Below, one piece after another: positions 17,525 to 25,943 of a DNA stretch of 64,000 nucleotides. The stretch's first letter is position 1. Each line of letters starts with the position of its first letter. Position numbers and translations under genes: made by a program. This stretch comes from Polynucleobacter sp. 15G-AUS-farblos (GTDB lineage: Bacteria > Pseudomonadota > Gammaproteobacteria > Burkholderiales > Burkholderiaceae): positions 186,001-250,000 of the forward strand of contig NZ_JACVOM010000004.1 of the NCBI RefSeq assembly GCF_018882445.1. The letters are read 5' to 3'. The notes under the pieces were generated by a model. It worked only from the letters and a program-made list of their open reading frames with translations. It ran no database searches and was not told where the DNA came from.

Positions 17525-18310
17525 TTAATGAGCTGCAGCATCGTTAGACACAATAAAGCCCGGTATGCGGCTACGCTTTTCAATCAATGCCATCACGCGA
17601 TTGACACCAAAAGCAGAGAGTGCATATAGCGCTGTTACTGCCAAATAGATCTCAACCCCATGCGATGTTTCTTCTTGGGCCTGCATGGCAAATAAAGTGA
17701 GCTCCGGGACAGAAACTGCGAACGCTACAGAAGAATTCTTAACAGCGTTCATGCTTTCTGAGGTCAACGGTGGAATCACAATGCGCAGAGCCATTGGCAA
17801 GATAATGTAGCGATACGTTTGGGTGGTGGTTAAACCCAAGGCCGTCGCTGCTGCGCGCTGACCGCTAGGTAATGACTGAATACCTGCCCGTACTTGCTCA
17901 GCGATACGTGCTGAGGTGTAAAAACCCAAAGCAATACTCACTAGCCAATAAGAGGGCAAAAGCTTTAAAGGCACAATAAATGCAGGAATAACGTGATACC
18001 AAAGGAATACCTGGACCAACACTGGGATATTTCTAAATAACTCTACCCAAGCAGTTGCGAAACGCACCAGCATCCTGCTACCTCTTCCGGTATCTGGGAG
18101 CGTACGCAAGGTACCCATCACGGCACCAACGATTAAGGCAATAGTGAGACCCAGACCCGCAACTGCCAAGGTCCAGCCCCATGCCGTCATTAGCCAATCT
18201 AAATAACTTGGATCAGCATTTTGGCCCAGCCCAAATAAGGAGGAGAAGCAGTGGTCAACTACTTCTCCGTCTAAGGTGCTTTTACAAAAAACACCTAAAT
18301 CTAAAGCCAT
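17525..18310 (-). CDS. gltJ: Glutamate/aspartate-type ABC importer, permease
   Basis: A 261-residue permease of the same family, with a longer N-terminus (ALDLGVFCKSTLDGEVVDHCF) that includes two Cys and precedes the first helix. The EAA loop is ATALGLTTTQTYRYIILPMALRIVIPPL. GYxxSARIAEQVRAGIQSLPSGQ is typical of GltJ. It begins 3 bp after the binding-protein gene, so the two are tightly coupled. It pairs with GltK. Confidence 0.92.
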   Translation of the reverse strand: MALDLGVFCKSTLDGEVVDHCFSSLFGLGQNADPSYLDWLMTAWGWTLAVAGLGLTIALIVGAVMGTLRTLPDTGRGSRMLVRFATAWVELFRNIPVLVQVFLWYHVIPAFIVPLKLLPSYWLVSIALGFYTSARIAEQVRAGIQSLPSGQRAAATALGLTTTQTYRYIILPMALRIVIPPLTSESMNAVKNSSVAFAVSVPELTLFAMQAQEETSHGVEIYLAVTALYALSAFGVNRVMALIEKRSRIPGFIVSNDAAAH

Positions 18311-18313
18311 AAA

Positions 18314-19228
18314 TTATTTTTTCTGCGCATAATCTTCTGCTGGCTTGTCGTTTAAGTTAGCCCAAGCATTTTTAGTTGCAGGAGATAGCTCAAGACCAAC
18401 AACAATATTTTTTGGTGGAATTGGCTTCAAAAACCACTTGTCCCAAAGCGCTGGCATTTTGTTGTCAGCGACAATCTTCGCAATCGCAGCGTTTACAGCG
18501 GCCTTGAATTCTGGATCATTTTTTGGAACCATAATCGCAATTGGCTCTGTACTCAAAACCTCACCAACAATTTTGTAGTCTTTTGGATTTTTGGAGTTAG
18601 CAATATTGCCGGCCAAAATCGAACCATCCATTACAAATGCATCGGCACGGCCAGACTCTAAGAGCAAGAAGCTGTCAGCATGGTCTTTACCGAAGACTTC
18701 ATCAAAGTTCACGCCGTTCGCTTTCTCATGTTTACGCAATAGCTGAACTGATGTAGTGCCAGTAGTGGTTGCTACCTTTTTACCTGCCAATTGTGCAATA
18801 GAGTTAATACCTGAATTGGCTTTCACTGCAATACGTACTTCCTCAACATAGAGGGTGTTAGCAAAGCCTACATCTTTTGCACGATTTGCATTATTAGTGG
18901 TTGTGCCGCACTCAATATCTACGGTGCCGTTTTGTACTAAAGGCACGCGATTTTGTGAAGTAACTGGTTGGTAGTTGATGCGCAAGGTGCTCATCCCCAA
19001 CTTGTCTTTGATGTCATTCAAAATCATACGGCAGACTTCGACATGGTAACCATCAAAGCGGCTATCGCCTGTGGTATATGACATTGGAATGGATGACTCA
19101 CGAACGCCCATAGTCACTGCGCCTGATGATTTAATTTTATCCATCGTTGCGCTTGCAGCAACTGCAGCACCAGAGATAGCAACAAGGGCTGTGACAGCTA
19201 ATATTTGGCTAATTTGTTTCATTTTCAT
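18314..19228 (-). CDS. gltI: Glutamate/aspartate ABC importer, periplasmic binding protein
   Basis: Extracellular solute-binding protein family 3, 304 residues. The ATG at 19228 is preceded by GGAAGAG with a 6-base spacer, a strong Shine-Dalgarno, so the in-frame TTG 15 bp upstream is rejected. The signal peptide spans about residues 1-24 (ending AAVAASA). The mature part has GAVTMGVRESSIPMSY, FDGYHVEVCRMI, DIECGTTTNN and ISGSILAGNIANSKNPKDYKIVGE-like binding-site strands, as in GltI. First gene of the importer operon; the 187-bp upstream region holds two adjacent palindromes. Confidence 0.93.
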   Translation of the reverse strand: MKMKQISQILAVTALVAISGAAVAASATMDKIKSSGAVTMGVRESSIPMSYTTGDSRFDGYHVEVCRMILNDIKDKLGMSTLRINYQPVTSQNRVPLVQNGTVDIECGTTTNNANRAKDVGFANTLYVEEVRIAVKANSGINSIAQLAGKKVATTTGTTSVQLLRKHEKANGVNFDEVFGKDHADSFLLLESGRADAFVMDGSILAGNIANSKNPKDYKIVGEVLSTEPIAIMVPKNDPEFKAAVNAAIAKIVADNKMPALWDKWFLKPIPPKNIVVGLELSPATKNAWANLNDKPAEDYAQKK

Positions 19229-19347
19229 AAGATGCTCTTCCAATCATGTGGGTAGTGAACTAAACGCTTTTATGTGCTTTTTATTGCAAAATTTAATAAG
19301 CAATCATAAATGACATTCAGAGGTCAATTTAGCATTATCTACACCTC

Positions 19348-19373
19348 GTGACAATGGCTGTCACCCCTAGGGG
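19348..19373. promoter_or_regulatory. Two adjoining palindromes in the divergent gltI / GT41 control region
   Basis: GTGACA-ATGGC-TGTCAC (19348-19364) shares its last base with CCCCTAGGGG (19364-19373). They sit 120 bp upstream of gltI and 43 bp upstream of the divergent TPR glycosyltransferase gene. An operator for one or both genes is plausible, but no regulator can be named. Confidence 0.35.
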
Positions 19374-19415
19374 AAAATGAGCCGAAAATGGGCGCAGCAT
19401 TCATAGTCGTAATTT

Positions 19416-21503
19416 ATGGACAATAGCGAGATGTCTTCGCCAATCCTTCAAATTCTAGAATTGCTCCGTGAAAATATTCACGCCCTGCCTCAGGAGCTGA
19501 TTCGGGAAGCGACAGCTGAAAAAGCAGAGAATATAGACATCCTCTTCAATATTGGGATCGAATGTGCCCAAAATAATAGGCTAGCGCAGGCAGTTTTGAT
19601 TTTTAGTGAGCTTTCCCTAACGAAAAAAGGGGATGCTGCTATTTTGTATAACTTGGGCTTTATTTACTCCCTGCTGAAAGAGCCTCGAGAGGCCCTGAAA
19701 TATTATGGTGAGGCACTGAAGTTAGATCCACTGGATCCCGCTATTTATATCAATCAGGGAGCTACTTTCAATGAGCTCAAACAATATGAAGAGGCAATAC
19801 AGTCCTTAAATCAGGCTGTTGCTCTCAATCCTAATATTGCTGAGGCTTGGTCTAATAAGGGCACCGCCCTGAATGAGCTAAAGCGCTATGAGGACGCCTT
19901 AGCGCACTACGATAAGGCGCTTGAGCTTAACCCCCAATACGTTGAAGCTTGGTCAAATAAGGGGGTTACTCTTGCAGAACTAAAGCGCCATGAGGAAGCC
20001 CTAGCGCACTACGATAAGGCGCTTGAGATCAACCCCCAATACCTTGAAGCTTGGGCCAATAAAGGAGTGATCTGCGCTGAACTCAAGCGTTATGAGGCCG
20101 CCTCCCAGTGCTTTGAACGAGTTCTCAATCTCAATCCTAACTTTGCCTTTGGAAAAGGCGCCCTGTTGCACGACAAAATGTCAGCCTGCGATTGGAAAGG
20201 ACTGGATGGGCTGTATCGCTCAATTTGCCAAGATATTCGGGAGCGTAAAAAGTCAGCTGATCCATTTGGATTTCAGGGCATCTGTGATGATGAGAGTCTT
20301 TTGCAGCAATGCGCGGAAATCTTTTCCAATGACAAATTTCCGTCCGACCCTCAATTCAACTTTGAGCATCTCAAAAGAAGTGGTCAAAAAATCCGTATTG
20401 GCTACTTATGTGGGGAGTTTAGGGAGCAAGCCACTGCAATGCTGATGACTGAGTTGTGGGAACTCCACGACAAATCTCAGTTTGAAATAGTCGCTTTTGA
20501 TAATGGCTGGGATGACAACAGTCTCAGGCGTAAAAGGATTGAAGCGGCATTTGATGAAGTCATTGATATTTCAAGGATGTCAGATGAACAAGCATCAACA
20601 GTCATATTTAATAAAGAAATTGATATTTTGCTGAACTTGAATGGCTTCTTTGGCAAACCTAGACAAGGCATCTTTGCCAAAAAGCCAGCCCCTATCCAAG
20701 TGAACTACTTAGGCTTTCCGGGAACGATCGGCGCTAGCTATATGGACTATCTGATTGCTGACAGGATTGTTATTCCAAATGAGAGCCAGCAGTTTTATTC
20801 GGAAAAGATTGTGCAACTTCCGCATTGCTATCAGCCCAATGATTCAACAAGACTAATAGATGGCAAGCAATTTAGTATAGGGGAGTTAGGGCTACCCCAA
20901 GAGGGCTTTGTCTTTTGTTGCTTTAACAATAGCTACAAAATTCATCCACAGCTATTTGATCTCTGGATGAGATTGCTTCACGCTGTACAAGGAAGCGTCC
21001 TATGGTTGATTGAAGATAGCCCAGATGCCAGGCGTCATCTTCAAAGCGCAGCGCAAGCTAGAGGCATTAGTCCTACAAGAATCATTTTTGCAAAACGTAT
21101 TCCTCTGCCTGAGCATTTAGCAAGACATCAATATGCGGATCTATTTTTAGATACTCTTCCCTACAATGCGCACACCACCGCTAGTGATGCACTTTGGGCA
21201 GGGCTACCAGTCTTAACTTGTACTGGAACTGCTTTTGCCGGCAGAGTAGCCACCAGCATGTTGACCGCATTAGATATGCCAGAGCTCATTACCAGCAACG
21301 CCAGTCAATATGAAGCTCTTGCGCATGAATTAGCTACCAATCCAGAAATGCTTCAAGCAATCAAAGCTAAGCTCAATAAAAACCTTCTGAGCTCACCTTT
21401 ATTTAATGCAAACCTGATAGTCAAGGATATAGAAAAGGCTTATCAAGCAATGCATCAGCGCTTTCAGGAGGGACTCCCTCCTGAACACATCAAAATCAAT
21501 TAA
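19416..21503 (+). CDS. TPR-containing O-GlcNAc transferase-like glycosyltransferase (GT41 family)
   Basis: A 695-residue cytoplasmic protein. Five 34-residue tetratricopeptide repeats occupy about 74-243 (AEAWSNKGxALxELKRYEDALAHYDKALELNPQY), preceded by a helical cap. From about 325 comes the SPINDLY/OGT catalytic region: KIRIGYLCGEFREQATAML, PIQVNYLGFPGTIGASYMDYLIAD, and DLFLDTLPYNAHTTASDALWAGLPVLTCTGTAFAGRVATSML, the UDP-sugar-binding end. Repeats 3 and 4 are almost the same at DNA level, a sign of recent duplication. Bacterial relatives glycosylate proteins or adhesins; the target here is unknown. The ATG at 19416 has a poor Shine-Dalgarno, and Met6 at 19431 is an alternative. Its stop overlaps that of the small lipoprotein gene. 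Confidence 0.9.
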   Translation: MDNSEMSSPILQILELLRENIHALPQELIREATAEKAENIDILFNIGIECAQNNRLAQAVLIFSELSLTKKGDAAILYNLGFIYSLLKEPREALKYYGEALKLDPLDPAIYINQGATFNELKQYEEAIQSLNQAVALNPNIAEAWSNKGTALNELKRYEDALAHYDKALELNPQYVEAWSNKGVTLAELKRHEEALAHYDKALEINPQYLEAWANKGVICAELKRYEAASQCFERVLNLNPNFAFGKGALLHDKMSACDWKGLDGLYRSICQDIRERKKSADPFGFQGICDDESLLQQCAEIFSNDKFPSDPQFNFEHLKRSGQKIRIGYLCGEFREQATAMLMTELWELHDKSQFEIVAFDNGWDDNSLRRKRIEAAFDEVIDISRMSDEQASTVIFNKEIDILLNLNGFFGKPRQGIFAKKPAPIQVNYLGFPGTIGASYMDYLIADRIVIPNESQQFYSEKIVQLPHCYQPNDSTRLIDGKQFSIGELGLPQEGFVFCCFNNSYKIHPQLFDLWMRLLHAVQGSVLWLIEDSPDARRHLQSAAQARGISPTRIIFAKRIPLPEHLARHQYADLFLDTLPYNAHTTASDALWAGLPVLTCTGTAFAGRVATSMLTALDMPELITSNASQYEALAHELATNPEMLQAIKAKLNKNLLSSPLFNANLIVKDIEKAYQAMHQRFQEGLPPEHIKIN
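19839..20042 (+). repeat. Tandem 102-bp TPR-coding units, nearly identical
   Basis: Units at 19839-19940 and 19941-20042 share long identical runs (for example AGCGCACTACGATAAGGCGC in both) and differ at few positions. The unit at 20043-20144 is more diverged. This points to recent expansion inside the glycosyltransferase gene. Confidence 0.8.
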
Positions 21504-21649
21504 TTCCCACCAATACAAGCAACTGGCAGATCTGCGAATGGTGTGCCCTGAACGCAGTTCACGCCTTTAGTCGAGGTACTGCTCGCCAAGCAACCGCTTA
21601 AACCTAAAGCAGCAAAAGCCAATAAGGCCATCAGTTTTGTTTTGTTCAT
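21500..21649 (-). CDS. Small predicted lipoprotein, unknown function
   Basis: A 49-residue product starting MNKTKLMALLAFAALGLSGCLASS: a short lipoprotein signal peptide with lipobox LSGC (Cys20), leaving only 30 mature residues with two further Cys (CVQGTPFADLPVAC), which might pair. A Shine-Dalgarno-like GGAT and an alternative ATG one codon upstream (21652) precede the start. Upstream is the porin terminator, so it needs its own promoter or read-through. Its TAA overlaps the glycosyltransferase stop codon. No family was recognised. Confidence 0.6.
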   Translation of the reverse strand: MNKTKLMALLAFAALGLSGCLASSTSTKGVNCVQGTPFADLPVACIGGN

Positions 21650-21703
21650 CATTTCATCTAATCCATTATTCAGAGTATTTTTCATAATAGCTTGGTCTAA
21701 AGA

Positions 21704-21732
21704 AAAAACCCGCGGTGTTTCCACCGCGGGTT
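21704..21732 (-). terminator. Rho-independent terminator of the porin gene
   Basis: Arms AACCCGCGGTG (21707-21717) and CACCGCGGGTT (21722-21732) form a perfect 11-bp stem with a 4-nt loop. On the minus strand it runs into TTTTTTCTTT. It lies 46 bp after the porin stop. Confidence 0.93.
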
Positions 21733-21777
21733 AATTGTTGCTTCTCTAATTCTTAGCTAGCTTACGCTAGCGTTAAA

Positions 21778-22965
21778 TTAGAAAGTGTGACGTACGCCAA
21801 CTGCGAATGCAGACACATTCAAAGCTGGGTTTACAGGCTGAGCAGAGCTCATGTTGTTTGTACCGTAGATACCATAAACGTTTGTACGCTTAGATAAATA
21901 GTAGTTCAAACCAGCTTGCCATGCTACAAAGTTTGCTTTTGGTACAACTGAACCAACGCCAAAAGTTCTTGTGCTACCGTTACCGATATTAGCCCAACCT
22001 TCGATTGTTGGAGTAATGTAAGAACGAACACCGATCTGTTGTGCATTACGCTGTGCGTAGTAGTTAGCGTTAACAGTAGAAGAAACTTTCTTGTTGATGT
22101 ACTGTAAGTAAGCCTTCAAGATACCAAAGTCATACGTAGCAGCAGCATAAAATTGATTGTCTTGAGATTGCAAACCACCGCCAGCACCAGTCCAGGCAGT
22201 AGCAGCTGCTGGGTTGTTGTTAGCAACTGGGCCTGTGTTGCTAGACTTCAAACGGTTTGCAGCAGCTACAACATACAACTTGTTCCATGTGTAGTCAGCT
22301 TTTAAGCCCCAACCAGTCCAGTTATTACTTACAGCTGATGTATTTGTGTTGGTAACTGTTGAGCCGTTTTGTGTGTAAGAAGCGCCTAAAGAGAAACCAG
22401 CAAACTTGTCAGACTGAGCCTGGATAGTGCTTGTTGTACGAACGGTGATTGCGTTAGATGTACCAGAAGTACCATCTGAACCACGGTAGCTAGCTACGCC
22501 AGTGTTACCGTTACCAGTAGGAACTTCTTGTGGGTAAACAGCAGAACCAACCATGTTGTTAGTCTGACCAACGTCAGTTGCTGACAAAGCTTGGAAAGCT
22601 GGTGTGTACTGAGTACCTAATGTGAACTGACCTGTACCGTTCTTTTTCAAACCAACAAAAGATTGACGGTTATTCCAAGCAGACGCTGTTGCGTTAGTTA
22701 CTTGAAGACCAGTCTCAACAGTGAAGATTGCAGACGTACCGCCGCCCAAATCTTCAGTGCCTTTGAAACCCAAACGGCTAGTCTGCTCAGCAGAAGAAGC
22801 GATTAGGCTGTTTGATGCATTTGAACGTGAATTTGATCCAGCACCGTCAGATTTTTGGTTAACGTAACCAGCATCCAATACACCATAGATTGTTACGCTG
22901 GATTGTGCTTGTGCTGCGCCAGCAATAGCTGACAACGCTGCAACTGCTAATAGCGATTTTTTCAT
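21778..22965 (-). CDS. General outer-membrane porin (Burkholderiales OmpC-like)
   Basis: A 395-residue porin of the Gram-negative trimeric type. The signal peptide is MKKSLLAVAALSAIAGAAQA, cut before QSSVTIYGVLDAGY, the hallmark first strand of betaproteobacterial porins. Further marks are SRLGFKGTEDLGGGTSAIFTVETG, NRQSFVGLKKNGTGQFTLGTQYTP (constriction loop L3 region follows), YYLSKRTNVYGIYG and the terminal Phe in VGVRHTF required for Bam recognition. The ATG at 22965 is chosen because GGAG lies 9 bases upstream, inside an in-frame upstream ATG. Monocistronic with a strong terminator, as expected of an abundant protein. Confidence 0.95.
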   Translation of the reverse strand: MKKSLLAVAALSAIAGAAQAQSSVTIYGVLDAGYVNQKSDGAGSNSRSNASNSLIASSAEQTSRLGFKGTEDLGGGTSAIFTVETGLQVTNATASAWNNRQSFVGLKKNGTGQFTLGTQYTPAFQALSATDVGQTNNMVGSAVYPQEVPTGNGNTGVASYRGSDGTSGTSNAITVRTTSTIQAQSDKFAGFSLGASYTQNGSTVTNTNTSAVSNNWTGWGLKADYTWNKLYVVAAANRLKSSNTGPVANNNPAAATAWTGAGGGLQSQDNQFYAAATYDFGILKAYLQYINKKVSSTVNANYYAQRNAQQIGVRSYITPTIEGWANIGNGSTRTFGVGSVVPKANFVAWQAGLNYYLSKRTNVYGIYGTNNMSSAQPVNPALNVSAFAVGVRHTF

Positions 22966-23057
22966 TCTGTAAATCTCCATAAATTGAAAGTAATGCCCAA
23001 AAAAAACTGGGACCTGTGAATTTTGCTCGTTTTGCCCAGCTAATCTCAGGGTCAGGG

Positions 23058-23084
23058 CAATTAGGAGCGCTTTTTGCTTGTCAA
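23058..23084 (-). promoter_or_regulatory. Candidate sigma-70 promoter for the porin gene
   Basis: On the minus strand a consensus TTGACA (23084-23079) is followed after 15 bases by TAATTG (23063-23058). The spacing is short and the -10 is imperfect. It lies about 95 bp before the porin start, leaving a long leader. Confidence 0.3.
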
Positions 23085-23173
23085 AAGGTAGTTTTTTGGC
23101 TTTCTTCGTTGTATCACGGCAACAAGGGCCCTGTTTTCTGTCTTTTTAAGGCTATAGATGCCAAAATTGTCAT

Positions 23174-24655
23174 ATGGCAAGCCGTGAATTCTTAAAAATC
23201 CTTAGTTCAGCCCGAATGGGTGATGTATCCGCGCAACAAAAACTAGCCTCAGCCTACCTAACGGGTGAGTTTAAAACTCCGATACAGCCGTCTAATGCCT
23301 TAATTTGGTTAGAAAAATCCTATATTTCTATTCAAAATCAAGAACTTAAAGATAACACCTCAAATAAAGATCAAATTCATGAGTTTTGGAATCAAATTGC
23401 CCACATTCCCCTGGTTGAGACCTTCAGTTCCCCTGCATTTCGGTTTGGCTGGGAGGCTTTTTGGAATTTATCCAGCAATCAAGCGTCTTCTGAAGCGCAA
23501 CTGGCAGCTAAATGGCAGTTAGCCAATCTACTGATTAACCCTGAATTTAGTGCAACTCAATCCGAACTAGTGGATTGGCTTAAAAAACAAACTGTCGCCA
23601 CAGTCAACCATATATCTCATTTAGATTTTGCCGGCCTACAAAAACTGGCCAAACAATATTTGCAAGAACTTGCAGAAAATGAATCAATCCATTCAGTTGC
23701 TGCAAAAGAACTCTTAATAAAGTTACAACCAAAAAATGAAGCGCTCTCCTCCCTTTGGAGTGCTTGGATTGAAACTCAAAATGAAGAATCTCTCGCACAA
23801 GCGGCTGAATTAGGTCTCACTGACGCACGACTCACACTGGGATTGCGCCTTGCACAACTGGATGAGCGCAGCGAATCTCTTGGAGATGAAAAATTATCTA
23901 AGTCCAATGCATCATTGAAAAAGGCAGCCTACTGGCTAGAGCTAGCAGCAAAAGATGGCGACCTGAATGCTTGGTACGCGCTTGGAGAAATTTATCGTCG
24001 CCCACAATTTTCTGGTTACAACGCAGCTGAAAGTGATCGCTGTTTTGATCGCGCTGCTGATCTTGGTCATCCACAAGCACAATTTCGTAAGGCCGCTAAC
24101 CTCTGGCGTAAGCGTGAGAAATTAGATGAAAAAGTGCGCGGCCTACAAGCTTCCTATTGGGTATGGCAAGCACATCAACAAGGTGTTGCTGAGGCAAAAG
24201 AATTACTCTCTAAAATTTTGGAGAGTTGTCCAAATCCAAAAAAGAATGAATGGTATGAGTTAGCAGTGTGCGGTGAGCAAGCCCTCAGCCATCATGCAGA
24301 ATATAAACTGGATCACGATTGGATCTTGATGTGCCACCGTCTCATCATCGCCAACCAATTTAATTTTAGTAAAGCAGAATTGTTACTCTCAGATATTGGC
24401 CAACTACAGCATGAGCATTGCGTAGTGGTAGATATACGCTGGGAACTGCCAAAGATTTTACCCAGACTGATCCAAATTGAAACCATTCAACAACGTCGCG
24501 CACTGTTGGCGGCTGGCAAAATCTTTGCCGGATCTGAACTGGACATTGAAGGCAATTTGCGTCAAAGACGCTATCGCTTTGATCGCGTCACTGAGTGGCT
24601 CACGAATACCTTCTCGAAAACCTCAAAGAATCAAACCGACGCTGAACTCGCTTGA
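23174..24655 (+). CDS. Sel1-like repeat protein, unknown function
   Basis: A 493-residue soluble helical protein. Sel1-type repeats can be seen near the N-terminus (SARMGDVSAQQKLASAYLTGEF) and in the middle (ASLKKAAYWLELAAKDGDLNAWYALGEIYRRP, then ESDRCFDRAADLGHPQAQFRKAANLWRKREK, about residues 245-320). The C-terminal 100 residues (LLAAGKIFAGSELDIEGNLRQRRYRFDRVTEWLTNTF) are not repeat-like. No signal peptide. Such repeats mediate protein contacts; a function cannot be stated. Its 3' end overlaps the tatC 3' end by 25 bp on opposite strands. The ATG at 23174 begins MASREFLKIL. Confidence 0.8.
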   Translation: MASREFLKILSSARMGDVSAQQKLASAYLTGEFKTPIQPSNALIWLEKSYISIQNQELKDNTSNKDQIHEFWNQIAHIPLVETFSSPAFRFGWEAFWNLSSNQASSEAQLAAKWQLANLLINPEFSATQSELVDWLKKQTVATVNHISHLDFAGLQKLAKQYLQELAENESIHSVAAKELLIKLQPKNEALSSLWSAWIETQNEESLAQAAELGLTDARLTLGLRLAQLDERSESLGDEKLSKSNASLKKAAYWLELAAKDGDLNAWYALGEIYRRPQFSGYNAAESDRCFDRAADLGHPQAQFRKAANLWRKREKLDEKVRGLQASYWVWQAHQQGVAEAKELLSKILESCPNPKKNEWYELAVCGEQALSHHAEYKLDHDWILMCHRLIIANQFNFSKAELLLSDIGQLQHEHCVVVDIRWELPKILPRLIQIETIQQRRALLAAGKIFAGSELDIEGNLRQRRYRFDRVTEWLTNTFSKTSKNQTDAELA

Positions 24656-25422
24656 TTATCTGACTCATCCTCAGGCGATGCTTTAGGCACATAAAACCGT
24701 GCAATCAGTAAACCTAATTCGTAGAGTAAGGTCATCGGTATGGCTAAGAGTAGCTGAGAGAGCACATCTGGCGGGGTCACAATTGCAGAGATTACAAATG
24801 CGCCTACGATGACGTAAGGTCGAATCTCTTTGAGTTTGGCCAATGTCACAATTTTCATATGGACCAAAACCACCACAACTACAGGAACCTCAAAAGTAAT
24901 ACCAAAAGCCAAAAAGGTGGTCATTGCAAAACCCAGGTACTTATCAATGTCAGTAGACATTTCCGCGCCCAAAGGTGCGTTGTAACTAGCCATAAACTGG
25001 AACACCGTTGGGAATACCAAGAAGTAAGCAAATGCCATGCCAATAATAAATAAAGAGTAGCTACTCACCACTAAGGGTAAGATCAATTTACGTTCATGCG
25101 TATACAAACCTGGAGCAATGAAAGCCCAGATTTGATACATCACTACTGGGAGCGCAATCAAAAAAGCAACCAACATAGTGACTTTCATGGGCACAAAGAA
25201 AGAGCCTGTGACATCAGTCACAATCATCTTGCCACCAGCAGGCAATGCTTTTAATAATGGCTGTGCAAATAAATGAAAGATATCTGGCGCCCAATACACC
25301 AAACAAACAAAGACAACAATAATTGCCAATGCAGATTTAATGACGCGATCGCGCAACTCAAATAGATGCGAAAGAAAGGATTCTTGTAAACCAGAATCTT
25401 CGTTAGATGTTTCTTGTGTCAT
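24631..25422 (-). CDS. tatC: Sec-independent protein translocase TatC
   Basis: The 263-residue, six-helix core of the twin-arginine translocase, which recognises RR signal peptides. Seen are SFLSHLFELRDRVIKSA (N-terminal conserved HLxELR), the first periplasmic loop with PLLKALPAGGKMIVTDVTGSFFVPMKV, FAYFLVFPTVFQF with the conserved FxxFPxxF pattern, and FGITFEVPVV with the conserved Glu. The tail after the last helix is acidic and Ser-rich. It follows tatB by 7 bp. A resident client is probably the Rieske protein PetA. The 3' end overlaps the Sel1-repeat gene. Confidence 0.97.
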   Translation of the reverse strand: MTQETSNEDSGLQESFLSHLFELRDRVIKSALAIIVVFVCLVYWAPDIFHLFAQPLLKALPAGGKMIVTDVTGSFFVPMKVTMLVAFLIALPVVMYQIWAFIAPGLYTHERKLILPLVVSSYSLFIIGMAFAYFLVFPTVFQFMASYNAPLGAEMSTDIDKYLGFAMTTFLAFGITFEVPVVVVVLVHMKIVTLAKLKEIRPYVIVGAFVISAIVTPPDVLSQLLLAIPMTLLYELGLLIARFYVPKASPEDESDNQASSASV

Positions 25423-25429
25423 TAATTAA

Positions 25430-25906
25430 TTATTTACCTGCAGTGTGATGAAAGCGTTTCATTCTGGCTGCTCCAGATTGCACACGAGTACGGATACCAG
25501 CAGAGCGTTTAAACCAAACTGGCCTAGCAGCGCGTCGCACACCCCAACTACTGCGGCCTTGTCGCTTAGATTTACGCAAAACCTCTTGCTCATCTAGCGG
25601 AGGCTTCTCAAAGCTGGTTTCAAAAATATCAGCTTGGTCGCTCAGATGCGTACCTGCTTCTTGAACGGTTGAGTTAATGGTGTTCTCAACGTCTTTAAAA
25701 GCAGAAACACTTTCTGCTCGGAGTTTTTTAAATTCCTCAATCTCCATTTGGCGATTGACCTCAGACTTAACATCGGCCATGTAGCGCTGAGCGCGTCCAA
25801 AAAGATTGCCGACCATTCGAGCAACTTTAGGTAATCGCTCTGGTCCAACTACTACTAATGCCACGACTGCAATGAGCGCAAGTTTTGAAACTCCAAGATC
25901 AATCAT
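25430..25906 (-). CDS. tatB: Sec-independent protein translocase TatB
   Basis: A 158-residue single-span protein: N-terminal helix MIDLGVSKLALIAVVALVVVGPERLP with the conserved Glu in the helix and GPERLP hinge, then an amphipathic helix (KVARMVGNLFGRAQRYMADVKSEVNRQ) and a flexible tail. The last 45 residues are unusually rich in Arg and Lys (KRQGRSSWGVRRAARPVWFKRS...), quite unlike the acidic region before them. TatB forms the receptor with TatC. It lies 37 bp after tatA. Confidence 0.95.
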   Translation of the reverse strand: MIDLGVSKLALIAVVALVVVGPERLPKVARMVGNLFGRAQRYMADVKSEVNRQMEIEEFKKLRAESVSAFKDVENTINSTVQEAGTHLSDQADIFETSFEKPPLDEQEVLRKSKRQGRSSWGVRRAARPVWFKRSAGIRTRVQSGAARMKRFHHTAGK

Positions 25907-25943
25907 TTATGAACCGCATGAATTTCTATCTGCGCTGTAGCAA

